NCBI RefSeq assembly: GCF_900103365.1
Contig: NZ_LT629703.1
Span: 6,806,501-6,870,500 of the forward strand
Reading direction: 5' to 3'
DNA length: 64,000 nt
Origin: Afipia sp. GAS231
GTDB lineage: Bacteria > Pseudomonadota > Alphaproteobacteria > Rhizobiales > Xanthobacteraceae
Shown here: positions 8,391 through 17,261 of the stretch, one piece after another
Position numbering within the stretch: the stretch's first letter is position 1
Layout of the letters: every line of letters begins with the position of its first letter
Notes under the pieces: generated by a model
The model's database searches: none
The model's input: the letters and a program-made list of their open reading frames with translations, nothing else
Told to the model about the DNA's origin: nothing
Made by a program: the position numbers and the translations under genes

Positions 8391-9887
8391 TTGCCAGATA
8401 TCTGGGCGCGAAAATCTACCGCCGTTCTGACGCAGGAAGCGGCACAGGCGGCCGGCGACCCCGAAAACCATTCCTTCAAGCGTTCGCTGTCCGCGTTCAA
8501 TCTCGTGATGCTCGGCATCGGCGGCGTGATCGGGGCGGGCATCTTCATCCTCACCGGGCAGGCGGCCGCCACCAATGCGGGGCCGGCGGTGACGTTGTCG
8601 TTTCTGCTCGGCGCCGTGGCCTGCGCGTTTGCAGGTCTTTGTTACGCCGAAATGGCCGCGAGCGTACCGATCAGCGGCAGCGCGTATACCTACGCCTATG
8701 CCACGCTCGGCGAGTTGATCGCCTGGATCATCGGCTGGGATCTGATTCTCGAATACGCGGTGGCAGCGGTCGCGGTGGCGGTCGGATGGTCCGCTTATGT
8801 CGTCAGCTTCGCCAAAGATTTCGGCATCGAATTGCCGCAGCGGCTGGTGTCTGCGCCGTTCGCCTATGACGCCAATGCCGGGGTCTGGTCGTCGACCGGG
8901 GCGATCTTCAACCTGCCGGCGATGTTCGTCATCGTGACGGTTACCGCCTTGCTGGTGGTCGGCATCCGCGAGACCGCGCGGTTCAACGATATCATCGTCG
9001 CGGTGAAGTTGATGGTGATCCTGCTGTTCATCGCCTGCGCGGTTTCCTCGGTGACGACGGCGAACTGGGTGACATCGGGCAATCCCGATGGCGCCTTCAT
9101 TCCGCCGGGCCAGGCCACCGGCGTGTTCGGCTGGTTCGGTGTGGTCCGCGGCGCGGCGATGGTGTTCTTTGCCTATGTCGGTTTCGATGCAGTCTCGACC
9201 GCGGCGCAGGAAGCCAAAAAGCCGGAGCGCGACATGCCGATCGGCATCCTCGGCTCGCTCGCCGTTTGCGCCGTGCTCTATATCGCGGTGGCCTTTGTCC
9301 TGACCGGTATCGTGCCGTTCGACAAACTGAACGTTCCCGATCCGATGGCGGTCGGCATCGACAAAATCGGCATCGGCTGGCTGTCGCCGCTGATCAAGCT
9401 CGGGATCGTGTTGGGGCTGACCTCGGTCATTCTGGTCACGCTGCTCGGGCAGCCGCGGATTTTTCGCGCCATGGCCCATGACGGATTGCTGCCGCCGGCA
9501 TTCGCCAAAATCCATCCGCGCTTTCGAACGCCGTACATCTCGACCATCGGCGGCGGCATTGTCGTCGCCGTGCTCGCCGGCCTGCTGCCGATCGGCCTGG
9601 TCGGCGAACTCGTCAGCATCGGAACGTTGTTTGCGTTTGCCGTGGTCTCGATCGGCACGCTCGCGCTGCGGATCATCGAGCCCGAACTGCCGCGCCCGTT
9701 CCGGGCGCCGGCGATCTGGCTGATCGCACCCGCCGGCGCGGCCACGTCGCTGTTTCTGATGCTGGGTCTGCCCGGCGACACCTGGATCAGGCTCGCGGTT
9801 TGGCTGTTGGTCGGGCTTGCGATCTATTTTGTGTATGGCGCGAGGCACAGCCGGCTGCGGGGCGGGGAGATGCGCAGCGAATCCTGA
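8391..9887 (+). CDS. APC-family amino-acid permease (cationic amino acid transporter type)
   Basis: A 498-residue inner-membrane permease with 12-14 hydrophobic segments. The N-terminal motif [17 protein letters not shown] (residues about 41-57) is the substrate and sodium/proton-binding signature of APC permeases, followed by [49 protein letters not shown] in the middle and [16 protein letters not shown] are typical of the CAT/YhdG subgroup. The start is TTG at 8391, giving the N-terminus PDIWARKS that fits the subgroup. It stands alone. The substrate is unknown; basic or branched amino acids are plausible. Confidence 0.85.
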   Translation: MPDIWARKSTAVLTQEAAQAAGDPENHSFKRSLSAFNLVMLGIGGVIGAGIFILTGQAAATNAGPAVTLSFLLGAVACAFAGLCYAEMAASVPISGSAYTYAYATLGELIAWIIGWDLILEYAVAAVAVAVGWSAYVVSFAKDFGIELPQRLVSAPFAYDANAGVWSSTGAIFNLPAMFVIVTVTALLVVGIRETARFNDIIVAVKLMVILLFIACAVSSVTTANWVTSGNPDGAFIPPGQATGVFGWFGVVRGAAMVFFAYVGFDAVSTAAQEAKKPERDMPIGILGSLAVCAVLYIAVAFVLTGIVPFDKLNVPDPMAVGIDKIGIGWLSPLIKLGIVLGLTSVILVTLLGQPRIFRAMAHDGLLPPAFAKIHPRFRTPYISTIGGGIVVAVLAGLLPIGLVGELVSIGTLFAFAVVSIGTLALRIIEPELPRPFRAPAIWLIAPAGAATSLFLMLGLPGDTWIRLAVWLLVGLAIYFVYGARHSRLRGGEMRSES

Positions 9888-9916
9888 ATTCAGCCAGCTT
9901 GGCCCCGGCTGGTACC

Positions 9917-10522
9917 CTAGCGCGACCTGCGGGCGGGTTTTGACTTTGCTTTGAACGTCGCGATCACGGCCTCCGCCGTCGCGGTAAACTTGGCACTGGG
10001 ACCTTTGCTACCGGCCGCCTGACGGCTGACGCGGGCGCCCTCGAGCAGCAGCGTCAGCGTGTCGGCCAGCACTTCGGGCTGCGAGATACCTGCGCGGCGG
10101 CAGAGAGAAGCGAGGCGGTTACGGTGACTGGTCTTCAATTCCTCGATGATCCGGCGTCCCGGATGATTGTCCGCGGTCAGTTCGATGGCGGCATTGGCAA
10201 GCTCGCAGCCGCGCTCGTCGGATGTCACGCACTCCTCCGCGCAAACCAGCCAGGCCTTCAACTGCGCCTGCATATCGCCCGGATGGTCGCGCTCGAAATC
10301 CTGCCACATCTCGTCGACCTCGACGGCAACGCTCTGCAGATAGGCGACAATGAGATCGTCCTTCGAATCGAAGTGGCGATAGAGGGTCATCTTGTTGGTG
10401 CCGGCGGCCTCGGCGATCGTCTCGACCCCTACGCCGCGGATACCGTGCCGATGGAACAAATCCCTGGCCGCCAACAGGATTCGTTCGCGTGGCCGCAGGG
10501 TGTCGGAATGGGCTTCGGGCAT
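9917..10522 (-). CDS. TetR-family repressor of the adjacent RND pump
   Basis: A 201-residue TetR regulator. Residues 12-58 hold the HTH with ILLAARDLFHRHGIRGVGVETIAEAAGTNKMTLYRHFDSKDDLI, shown here only to about the end of the helix-turn-helix, and the remainder is a helical ligand-binding domain. It is divergent from the RND pump gene with 123 bp between them, and this gap holds two copies of a symmetric 14-bp site. By analogy with AcrR-type systems it should repress the pump and itself, and be released by a pump substrate. Confidence 0.88.
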   Translation of the reverse strand: MPEAHSDTLRPRERILLAARDLFHRHGIRGVGVETIAEAAGTNKMTLYRHFDSKDDLIVAYLQSVAVEVDEMWQDFERDHPGDMQAQLKAWLVCAEECVTSDERGCELANAAIELTADNHPGRRIIEELKTSHRNRLASLCRRAGISQPEVLADTLTLLLEGARVSRQAAGSKGPSAKFTATAEAVIATFKAKSKPARRSR

Positions 10523-10571
10523 CTGGTTCCCTCAAGGAATATTGATTGTGCCGCCCCGCTTGACCAAGGTG

Positions 10572-10585
10572 TTACCGGTCGGTAA
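10572..10585. promoter_or_regulatory. TetR operator 1
   Basis: TTACCGGTCGGTAA, an inverted repeat TTAC-N6-GTAA in the divergent regulator/pump region. A second site of the same design lies nine bases away. The spacing between site centres is 23 bp, about two helical turns, so two dimers could bind one face of the DNA. Confidence 0.75.
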
Positions 10586-10594
10586 TGTCCGCCG

Positions 10595-10608
10595 TTACCG
10601 ACCAGTAA
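10595..10608. promoter_or_regulatory. TetR operator 2
   Basis: TTACCGACCAGTAA; read on the other strand it is TTACTGGTCGGTAA, differing from operator 1 by a single base. It ends 37 bp before the pump start codon. Confidence 0.75.
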
Positions 10609-10645
10609 CATCTTTCCGCAGTTCGGGTCAAGATCGGGCCGTTTC

Positions 10646-13600
10646 ATGGTTAGCTTCTTTATTCATCGTCCAATCTTCGCGTCGTCGATCGCGGTCATCA
10701 TGGTCCTGGCCGGGGCCATCTGCTATTTCCTGCTGCCGGTCTCGCAATTTCCCGACATCACGCCGCCCCAGGTCGTGGTCAGCGCGGCCTATCCGGGCGC
10801 GAGCGCCCAGGTCGTCGCCGACACCGTGACGACGCCGCTCGAACAGCAGATCAACGGCGTGCAGGGGATGACCTACATGTCGTCCTCGAGTTCCAACGAC
10901 GGCTCGTCGACAATCACGGTCACGTTCGACGTCGGATATCCCCTGAGCATCGCTGCGGTCGACGTCCAGAACCGCGTGGCGCAGGCCGCCGCCTCGCTGC
11001 CTCCCATCGTCAATCAGGGCGGCGTCATCATCAAGAAACAGAACCCGAATTTCGTGCTGATCGTGAACCTGGTTTCGCCGGACGGCTCGGTCGATCCGGT
11101 GGCGCTCAGCAACTACGCTTATCTTCAGGTGGTGGACCCGCTGAAACGGGTTCCGGGGGTCGGCGACGTCCAGATCTTCGGTGAGCGGCGCTATTCGATG
11201 CGCATCTGGCTCGATCCCGACAAGCTCGCCAAGCTCGGTATCACCGCGGTCGACGTGCAGCAGGCGGTCGCCGAACAGAACGTTCAGGTTGCCGCCGGCA
11301 AGATCGGGCAATCCCCGGCGCCTGAAGGCACGCCGTTCGAAATGCAGGTGAATGCGACCGGCCGGCTCAGTGACCCCGAGCAGTTCGGCGACATCGTGGT
11401 GCGCTCGGATCCCGCCAGCGGGGCGATCGTCAGGATGAAAGATATTGCCCGCATCGAACTCGGCGCGCTGCAATATTCCTCGACCGCCGTGTTCGGCAAG
11501 GATCCGACCGTCGTGCTGGCGGTGTACCAGATGCCGGGTTCGAACGCGCTGGACCTGCAGCAGCACGTCAAGGACAAGATGGAGGAGCTTTCGAAGCGCT
11601 TCCCGAAGGGGATCGAATACGGCCTGCATTACGACACCACACGGTTCGTCAAGGCAGCCAAGCGCGACGTCATCATCACGCTGAGCGAGGCGTTGGCCCT
11701 CGTCATCCTCGTCGTCTTTATCTTTCTGCAAAACTGGCGCACCACGCTCATCCCCACCATCGCTATTCCGGTCTCGTTGATTGCAACGTTGGCCGTCATG
11801 CAGGTGATGGGCTTCTCTCTCAACATGCTGAGCCTGCTCGGCATGGTGCTCGCGATCGGGTTGGTCGTGGACGACGCCATCGTGGTGGTGGAGAACGTCG
11901 AACGGCAACTCGAAAACGGTCTGCCGCCGCTGAAGGCGGCGCAGGCCGCCATGGCCGAAGTGACAGGGCCGATCATCGCGACGACCGCCGTGCTGATGGC
12001 CGTCTTCGTGCCGGTGGCGTTCATCCCTGGCGTGACCGGACGTCTCTACAATCAGTTCGCGCTGACGGTCGCGATTTCGGTCGGCATCTCCGCGTTCAAT
12101 TCGCTGACGCTTAGTCCGGCCCTGAGCGCCGCGTTTCTGCGGCACCGGCCCCCGGGCAATTTCGCGCCGTTCCGCTGGTTCAATGCCGGGTTCGATCGTC
12201 TCTCGCACGGTTACGCAAAACTGGTGCGGGTGCTGATCGGCTGGCGATGGGCTGTCTTGGCAGTATTCGTTGGCGTTCTGGGGGCAACCTATTTTCTCTC
12301 ACAGCGCATTCCATCGAGCTTCCTGCCGGTCGAGGATCAGGGCTATTTCTTCGTCGTGATCCAGCTTCCAGACGGCGCTTCGCTGCAACGCACCGACGCG
12401 GTTGCTGAAAAGGTGAGGGGAATACTGGAAGGCACGCCGGGGGTCGACATCGTCGGCTCGATCAGCGGCCTCAACTTCCTCACCAACGCGGCCCAATCGA
12501 ATTCGGCGGTGGAGTTCGGAATTCTCAAGCCTTGGGACGAGCGGCCGGCTTCGCAGACGGCCTCACGCATCGTGGCCGACGTTCGGATGAAGCTGTTGAT
12601 GGTTCCAGAAGCCTTCGTCCTCAGCTTCGACCCGCCATCGATTCCGGGCCTTGGTGCGACAGGTGGTTTTGAGTTCCAGGTCGAAGACCTGACGGGCAGG
12701 GGCAGTTTTGCGCTGAACGAGGCCACACAGGCGCTGATTGCGGAAGCCCGCAAGCAGCCCGAACTGAATCCGATGCAGCTTTTCAGTTCGTTCTCGACCT
12801 CGACCCCGCAGTTCAAATACGACCTCGATCGTACCAAGGCAAAATTGCTCGGGCTCAATGTTCCCGACGTCTTCAACACCTTGCAGATATTTTTGGGCTC
12901 GCTGTACGTGAACGACTTCAACCTGTTTGGGCGCACCTTCCGCGTGACACTGCAGGCCGACAAGGACTCGCGAGCGGCGGCGACGGATCTTAACCGGCTC
13001 TACGTCCGCAACTCCGGTGGCAGCATGGTCCCGTTGAGCACACTGGGCCTGCTCAAGCCGATCGTCGGCCCGGAGACCGTTCCGCACTACAACAACTACG
13101 CGTCCGCGCTGGTCAACGGCGGCGCCGCGCCGGGCTACAGCTCGGGGCAGGCGGTTACGGCGATGGAGCGGGCGGCGGCCGTGGCACTGCCGCGCGACTT
13201 CGCGTTCGAGTGGACCGGCATCACCTACCAGGAACTGAAAGCAGGATCGATCGCCACGGTCGTGTTCGTGCTGGCGATCGTGTTCGTGTTCCTGATTCTG
13301 GCGGCTCAGTATGAGAGCTGGTCGATGCCGTTCATGGTGCTGTTCGCGGTGCCTCTGGCGCTGTTCGGCGCCTTCCTGGCGCTGTTCGTGCGGGGCCTGC
13401 AGACCGACGTCTATTCACAGATCGGCTTCGTGATGCTGATCGGACTTTCCGCCAAGAATGCCATTCTGATCGTGGAGTTCGCCAAGCGCCGGCGGCAGGA
13501 AGGCTTGAGCATTGTGGACGCTGCGATGGAAGCCGCGCGTCTGCGGCTTCGGCCGATCCTGATGACGGCATTCGCGTTCATCCTCGGCGTCGTTCCGCTG

Positions 13601-13795
13601 ATGATCGCGAGCGGGGCGGGTGCTGCCAGCCGGCAATCCATCGGAACGACCGTTTTCGGCGGCATGCTGGCGGCGACAATCCTGACCCTGCTGTTCGTGC
13701 CCGTGTTCTATGCCGCGATCGAAACTTTCCGTGAGCGCGGCCATTCATCCGAAGAATCACATGCTCCCCAGCCCGGCCACGTACCGGCCGAATGA
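10646..13795 (+). CDS. RND multidrug efflux pump, inner-membrane subunit (HAE1, AcrB-like)
   Basis: A 1049-residue proton-driven exporter, full length for AcrB/MexB-type pumps. The N-terminus FFIHRPIFASSIAVIMVLAG and LPVSQFPDITPPQV are classic. TM4 carries the proton-relay GLVVDDAIVVVENVER with the two Asp residues (near residue 410), and TM10 has GLSAKNAILIVEFAKRR with the conserved Lys (near residue 940). It pumps hydrophobic or amphipathic compounds from periplasm or membrane through an outer-membrane channel. The adaptor gene follows it rather than preceding it, an order less usual than adaptor-pump. No TolC-type gene is in the window. Likely controlled by the divergent TetR. Confidence 0.93.
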   Translation: MVSFFIHRPIFASSIAVIMVLAGAICYFLLPVSQFPDITPPQVVVSAAYPGASAQVVADTVTTPLEQQINGVQGMTYMSSSSSNDGSSTITVTFDVGYPLSIAAVDVQNRVAQAAASLPPIVNQGGVIIKKQNPNFVLIVNLVSPDGSVDPVALSNYAYLQVVDPLKRVPGVGDVQIFGERRYSMRIWLDPDKLAKLGITAVDVQQAVAEQNVQVAAGKIGQSPAPEGTPFEMQVNATGRLSDPEQFGDIVVRSDPASGAIVRMKDIARIELGALQYSSTAVFGKDPTVVLAVYQMPGSNALDLQQHVKDKMEELSKRFPKGIEYGLHYDTTRFVKAAKRDVIITLSEALALVILVVFIFLQNWRTTLIPTIAIPVSLIATLAVMQVMGFSLNMLSLLGMVLAIGLVVDDAIVVVENVERQLENGLPPLKAAQAAMAEVTGPIIATTAVLMAVFVPVAFIPGVTGRLYNQFALTVAISVGISAFNSLTLSPALSAAFLRHRPPGNFAPFRWFNAGFDRLSHGYAKLVRVLIGWRWAVLAVFVGVLGATYFLSQRIPSSFLPVEDQGYFFVVIQLPDGASLQRTDAVAEKVRGILEGTPGVDIVGSISGLNFLTNAAQSNSAVEFGILKPWDERPASQTASRIVADVRMKLLMVPEAFVLSFDPPSIPGLGATGGFEFQVEDLTGRGSFALNEATQALIAEARKQPELNPMQLFSSFSTSTPQFKYDLDRTKAKLLGLNVPDVFNTLQIFLGSLYVNDFNLFGRTFRVTLQADKDSRAAATDLNRLYVRNSGGSMVPLSTLGLLKPIVGPETVPHYNNYASALVNGGAAPGYSSGQAVTAMERAAAVALPRDFAFEWTGITYQELKAGSIATVVFVLAIVFVFLILAAQYESWSMPFMVLFAVPLALFGAFLALFVRGLQTDVYSQIGFVMLIGLSAKNAILIVEFAKRRRQEGLSIVDAAMEAARLRLRPILMTAFAFILGVVPLMIASGAGAASRQSIGTTVFGGMLAATILTLLFVPVFYAAIETFRERGHSSEESHAPQPGHVPAE

Positions 13796-13820
13796 AATCA
13801 GGAAATCCCAAGGAAATCTC

Positions 13821-14966
13821 ATGAAAGCCTGGAAAATCTTGCTCGGCAGCGCCGCTGTCGTCTGTGTCGGCGCAGCCATTGCCTCCTACTCGCTCCGTGC
13901 CGGGCCGGTGGCCGCCGCGGCGGGGCCATCGGGTCCGCCGGCCATGCCTGTTCCCGTTACGGCCGTCATCAAACGAACGATCCCGGTCTATCTCGAATAT
14001 TCTGCACGCACGGAATCCATTCGCGAGGTCTCGCTGCAGGCCAAAGTCGCGGGCTACATCCAGTCGCAGCCGACGGTCGATGGCGCCGACGTGAAAGGCG
14101 ATGAACTGCTGTACAAGATTGACGACCGCGACTATCGGGCGACCCTCGATCAGGCCAAGGCACAGGCGCAGCGAAATGTCGCCGCGCTCGGTTATGCGCG
14201 CTCGAACTTCAACCGCGGCGACGAACTGGTGAAGACCGGATTTCTGGCCAAGGACAATTACGATCAGCGTGCCAGCACGCTCGGCCAAAGCGAGGCGTCG
14301 GTCGCGATGGATAATGCCGGGGTCCGTTCGGCGGAGATCAATCTGGCCTACACCGAAATTCGCGCGCCGTTTTCGGGACGCCTCGGCCGCAACCGCGCTC
14401 CCGTCGGCACGCTGGTCGGCGGATCCGGCTTCACGCTCAACACGCTGGTCCAGCTCGATCCGCTCTATGTGACCTTCAATCCGAGCGAGCGGGATATCGG
14501 CGTCATCCAGACGGCGCGCCTTGCCAGCAAGGTGGCTACCAAGGTTTCGCTGCCCGATGATGCCTCGGCGGATTATTCCGGAGAACTCACTTTCGTCGAC
14601 AACGGGGTCGATCGCACGACGGGAACGATCACGGCGAGAGCAACCGTGCCGAACCCGAAATTCACGCTGCTTCCCGGGCAATACGTCCGCGTCCGCCTGC
14701 ATGTGCGCGATGAGCCCGATGCTCTCATGGTGCCGCAGGTCGCTCTCGGATCGAGCCAGCTTGGAAAATACGTGTATGTCGTCGGTGAGGGCAACAAGGC
14801 CGAGCAGAAGATCGTGACTCTCGGGCCAACGGATGGCGACGCCGTGAGCGTGAAAGGCCTCGTCGAAACGGATCGGGTGATCACAGGCAATCTGCAGAAA
14901 ATCGGCCCCGGTTCGCCGGTGTCGCCGATCGGCCAGAAGGAGGCTTCTGCGTCGGACGTCAAATGA
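13821..14966 (+). CDS. RND periplasmic adaptor (membrane fusion protein)
   Basis: A 381-residue HlyD/AcrA-family adaptor that links the pump to an outer-membrane channel. I chose ATG 13821, which follows AAGGAAA and starts a signal-anchor (KAWKILLGSAAVVCVGAAIAS); an open frame runs further upstream into the pump gene. Domains in order: lipoyl half (VSLQAKVAGYIQSQPTVDGADVKGDE region, about residues 70-95), alpha hairpin (about 100-165), second lipoyl half (YTEIRAPFSGRLGRN), beta barrel (LVQLDPLYVTFNPSERD) and membrane-proximal domain. No lipobox Cys is placed after the signal, so it is probably membrane-anchored rather than lipidated. Confidence 0.9.
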   Translation: MKAWKILLGSAAVVCVGAAIASYSLRAGPVAAAAGPSGPPAMPVPVTAVIKRTIPVYLEYSARTESIREVSLQAKVAGYIQSQPTVDGADVKGDELLYKIDDRDYRATLDQAKAQAQRNVAALGYARSNFNRGDELVKTGFLAKDNYDQRASTLGQSEASVAMDNAGVRSAEINLAYTEIRAPFSGRLGRNRAPVGTLVGGSGFTLNTLVQLDPLYVTFNPSERDIGVIQTARLASKVATKVSLPDDASADYSGELTFVDNGVDRTTGTITARATVPNPKFTLLPGQYVRVRLHVRDEPDALMVPQVALGSSQLGKYVYVVGEGNKAEQKIVTLGPTDGDAVSVKGLVETDRVITGNLQKIGPGSPVSPIGQKEASASDVK

Positions 14967-15220
14967 GGAAACCGCGCGTATTTTTTCGTTGGATGCGACG
15001 GGCCTGGCGGCGTTGGTCGACACCGCCATCCGAAACGCGCGCGATTTCATCGATCGACACAAAGGAGTTCACGGACCTGCTCCGCAGCGGACGCGCGGCC
15101 GACCTCAAGACGCTGGCGAGAAGGCTGAGTGAGCATGCGGCGTGTTCCAGAACCGGCGTGCGACGCGATCATCCGGCACGAGGTGTAGCCAGTTCGAAAG
15201 ACCCGCGCGTGAAGAAGTAG
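14963..15220 (+). CDS. Small basic protein of unknown function, translationally coupled to the RND adaptor
   Basis: An 85-codon frame whose ATG overlaps the adaptor stop (ATGA), the arrangement used throughout this window for co-translated genes. The product is rich in Arg and Lys (RKPRVFFRWMRRAWRRW at the start), with one possible amphipathic helix (TKEFTDLLRSGRAADLKTLARRL). I see no family, signal or membrane segment. The start context is good, but composition in the last third looks less protein-like, so it may be spurious. Confidence 0.35.
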   Translation: MRKPRVFFRWMRRAWRRWSTPPSETRAISSIDTKEFTDLLRSGRAADLKTLARRLSEHAACSRTGVRRDHPARGVASSKDPRVKK

Positions 15221-15305
15221 GGAAACGCGCTGATATTGCTTTCGAACCTGGACCCAAACGGAAGAAATGGGAACGGACGGCAACTCCGGATAGCTCCTCA
15301 TTCGA

Positions 15306-16253
15306 CTACGCGGCAGTTTCGGCTCGGGCATTTCGTCGAATGGTTTGCGGCGGTTGACCGAAGGTGCGCAGGAACGCCTGCCGCAAGCGCCTCCGATCTC
15401 CGAACCCTGTGTCTCTTGCCACCACATCGATTGGATGGCGCGTCTGCTCCATCATCATTCGTGCCGCTTCGAGCCGAAGATTTTCAATCGCTTTCGCCGG
15501 CGATTGCCCCGTTTCAGCGCGGAATGCCCGGCTGAACTGGCGCGGACTTAAGTGCGCTGCGTCCGCCAGTCGCTCCACCGACAAGGGGGTATGAAGATTC
15601 TTCTTCGCATAAGCTAACACATTCTGGATGCGGTCGGACTTCGCCTCCAGTTCGAGAAGGGCGGAGTGCTGCGACTGTCCGCCGGCACGGCGATGAAACA
15701 CGACGAGCTTTTGAGCGATCGCGTGCGCGGCGTCAGCGCCGAGGTCCTTTTCAGCCATCGCCAGCGCAAGATCGATGCCGGCCGTCATGCCGGCCGATGT
15801 CCACACGTTCCCGTCGATGATGAAGATACGATCTTCTTCCATCTTAACGTTGGGAAACCGCGCTTGAAGGTCACGCGCATAAAGCCAGTGTGTCGTCGCG
15901 CGTTTTCCAGCCAGAAGGCCTGCTTCCGCGAGGATGAAACTACCTGTGCAAATCGACGCGATACGGCGCGACATCTTTGATGCCTTGCGGATAAAGGCGA
16001 GCAGGCCAGCAGGGGCGCGCTCAATGATCGACGCCCCGCCGCCCACGATCACCGTGTCGTAGGTCGTTTGGCCGAAGCGCTTTGAGTCAATCACCATCCC
16101 CGTCGATGAGCGCACAGGGCCGCCGTGTTCCGAGATGAAATGCATCTCGTAAACCGGTTTGCCGAGCATGACGTTGGCGTACTCAAACACTGAAAGCGCC
16201 GCGAAACTCATCGACTGAAAGCCGTCGAAAACGACAAAACCGATGCGCTGCAT
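15306..16253 (-). CDS. GlxA-like AraC-family regulator with DJ-1/PfpI domain
   Basis: A 315-residue regulator: residues 1-170 form a DJ-1/PfpI-type sensor domain (GFVVFDGFQSMSFAALSVFEYAN, then IASICTGSFILAEAGLLAGK carrying a Cys at the usual nucleophile elbow), and residues 220-310 form a two-HTH AraC domain (PLSVERLADAAHLSPRQFSR and PIDVVARDTGFGDRRRLRQAF). Divergent from an SDR, DJ-1 protein and tautomerase, which it probably controls. The intact Cys suggests the sensor may still sense a reactive small molecule, but in most of these regulators the domain only binds ligand. Confidence 0.88.
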   Translation of the reverse strand: MQRIGFVVFDGFQSMSFAALSVFEYANVMLGKPVYEMHFISEHGGPVRSSTGMVIDSKRFGQTTYDTVIVGGGASIIERAPAGLLAFIRKASKMSRRIASICTGSFILAEAGLLAGKRATTHWLYARDLQARFPNVKMEEDRIFIIDGNVWTSAGMTAGIDLALAMAEKDLGADAAHAIAQKLVVFHRRAGGQSQHSALLELEAKSDRIQNVLAYAKKNLHTPLSVERLADAAHLSPRQFSRAFRAETGQSPAKAIENLRLEAARMMMEQTRHPIDVVARDTGFGDRRRLRQAFLRTFGQPPQTIRRNARAETAA

Positions 16254-16287
16254 CCAAATTCTCCGGTCAAAACGGGACGTCCTAAAA

Positions 16288-16302
16288 ACGTAACATATAC
16301 GT
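16288..16302. promoter_or_regulatory. Candidate operator between GlxA-like regulator and SDR
   Basis: ACGTA-ACATA-TACGT, a perfect inverted repeat with a five-base spacer; a second palindrome GGACGTCC lies at 16275-16282. Both are in the 123-bp divergent gap. Which protein binds is not known. Confidence 0.4.
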
Positions 16303-16376
16303 CATTTCGGACAAAAGCTAGTTGCCTTACGTTTCTGGCATCAGCCTTCGGGCGAACCAAAACGAAAGGAAAACAG

Positions 16377-17192
16377 ATGCTTAGCACCAGAAATAACGGC
16401 GCCGTACTCATTACCGGTGCTTCGACGGGCATTGGCGCCATCTACGCGGACCGGCTGGCGCGACGCGGTTACGACCTCATTCTTGTTGCCCGCAACGAAG
16501 ACAAGCTCAACGCCCTCGCAAAGAAGCTGACGACCGAAACTGGTCGCAGCATCGAAGTCGTTGCGGCCGATCTCACCAGGAAGGGCGACCTCGCACGGGT
16601 CGAAAAGATTCTGCGCGAGGACGCCAGCATCACCATGCTGGTGAACAATGCCGGCGTCGGCGCGATCAAGCCTTTGCTAGATACCGACGTGAGCAAGTTG
16701 GACGAGCTGATCGAACTGAACGTTACGGCGTTGGCTCGCCTCACGTATGCAGCCGCACCGGCCTTCGTGGCTCGTGGAACCGGAACGATCGTCAACATCT
16801 CTTCGGTTGTTGGTATCGCGCCGGAATTTTTGAACGGCGTGTACGGGGCCAGCAAGTCTTTCGTCACGGCGTTCAGCCAATCCCTGCAGCATGAATTGGC
16901 ACCTAAGGGACTGCGTATCCAGGCCGTTCTTCCCGCCGCGACCGCTACGGACTTCTGGGAATTGGCGGGCCGGCATGTCAGCCAGCTTCCGCAGGAGATC
17001 GTCATGACTGCAGAAAATCTGGTCGATGCCGCGCTTGTCGGGTTGGATCAAGGCGAAACCGTCACCATCCCTGTTCTGCAGGATAGCGCTGTCTGGGACC
17101 GCTACGAGGCGGCGCGTCGCGACATGTTTTCACATCTTCGCGGCACCACACCTTCTCCCCGCTATCGGCTGGCCGAAGCCAAAATTGCCTGA
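16377..17192 (+). CDS. Short-chain dehydrogenase/reductase
   Basis: A classical SDR of 271 residues. It has the dinucleotide-binding ITGASTGIG (residues 12-20), NNAGVG (90-95), the catalytic Ser in ISS near 142 and YGASK (Tyr156, Lys160). Arg39 after the second beta strand (LVARN) favours NADP(H). C-terminal residues 225-271 form a longer tail than in core SDRs. It is followed by DJ-1 and tautomerase genes, so a role in reducing reactive aldehydes or ketones is possible but inferred only from context. A terminator-like hairpin follows the gene. Confidence 0.85.
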   Translation: MLSTRNNGAVLITGASTGIGAIYADRLARRGYDLILVARNEDKLNALAKKLTTETGRSIEVVAADLTRKGDLARVEKILREDASITMLVNNAGVGAIKPLLDTDVSKLDELIELNVTALARLTYAAAPAFVARGTGTIVNISSVVGIAPEFLNGVYGASKSFVTAFSQSLQHELAPKGLRIQAVLPAATATDFWELAGRHVSQLPQEIVMTAENLVDAALVGLDQGETVTIPVLQDSAVWDRYEAARRDMFSHLRGTTPSPRYRLAEAKIA

Positions 17193-17198
17193 CGCATG

Positions 17199-17236
17199 AT
17201 CGGCGGTCGGGCATTACGCCCAGCGCCGATTTTTTT
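17199..17236 (+). terminator. Intrinsic terminator or attenuator between SDR and DJ-1 genes
   Basis: ATCGGCG (17199-17205) pairs with CGCCGAT (17224-17230), with an inner GGGC/GCCC pairing, and is followed directly by a run of Ts. It lies seven bases after the SDR stop and 26 bases before the next start, so readthrough or a separate promoter must serve the DJ-1 gene. Confidence 0.7.
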
Positions 17237-17261
17237 CACACAACCCAAAAGGAGACTTCCA

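Noticed and set aside
8340..9848. Long open frame on the minus strand opposite the amino-acid permease
   Set aside because: It is an antisense shadow of a high-GC gene: rich in Arg, Asp, His and Gln, no family motif, and the plus-strand permease accounts for the region.
10628..12208. 526-codon minus-strand frame opposite the RND pump
   Set aside because: Low-complexity charged product, no domain and no ribosome-binding site; the pump motifs on the other strand are unambiguous.
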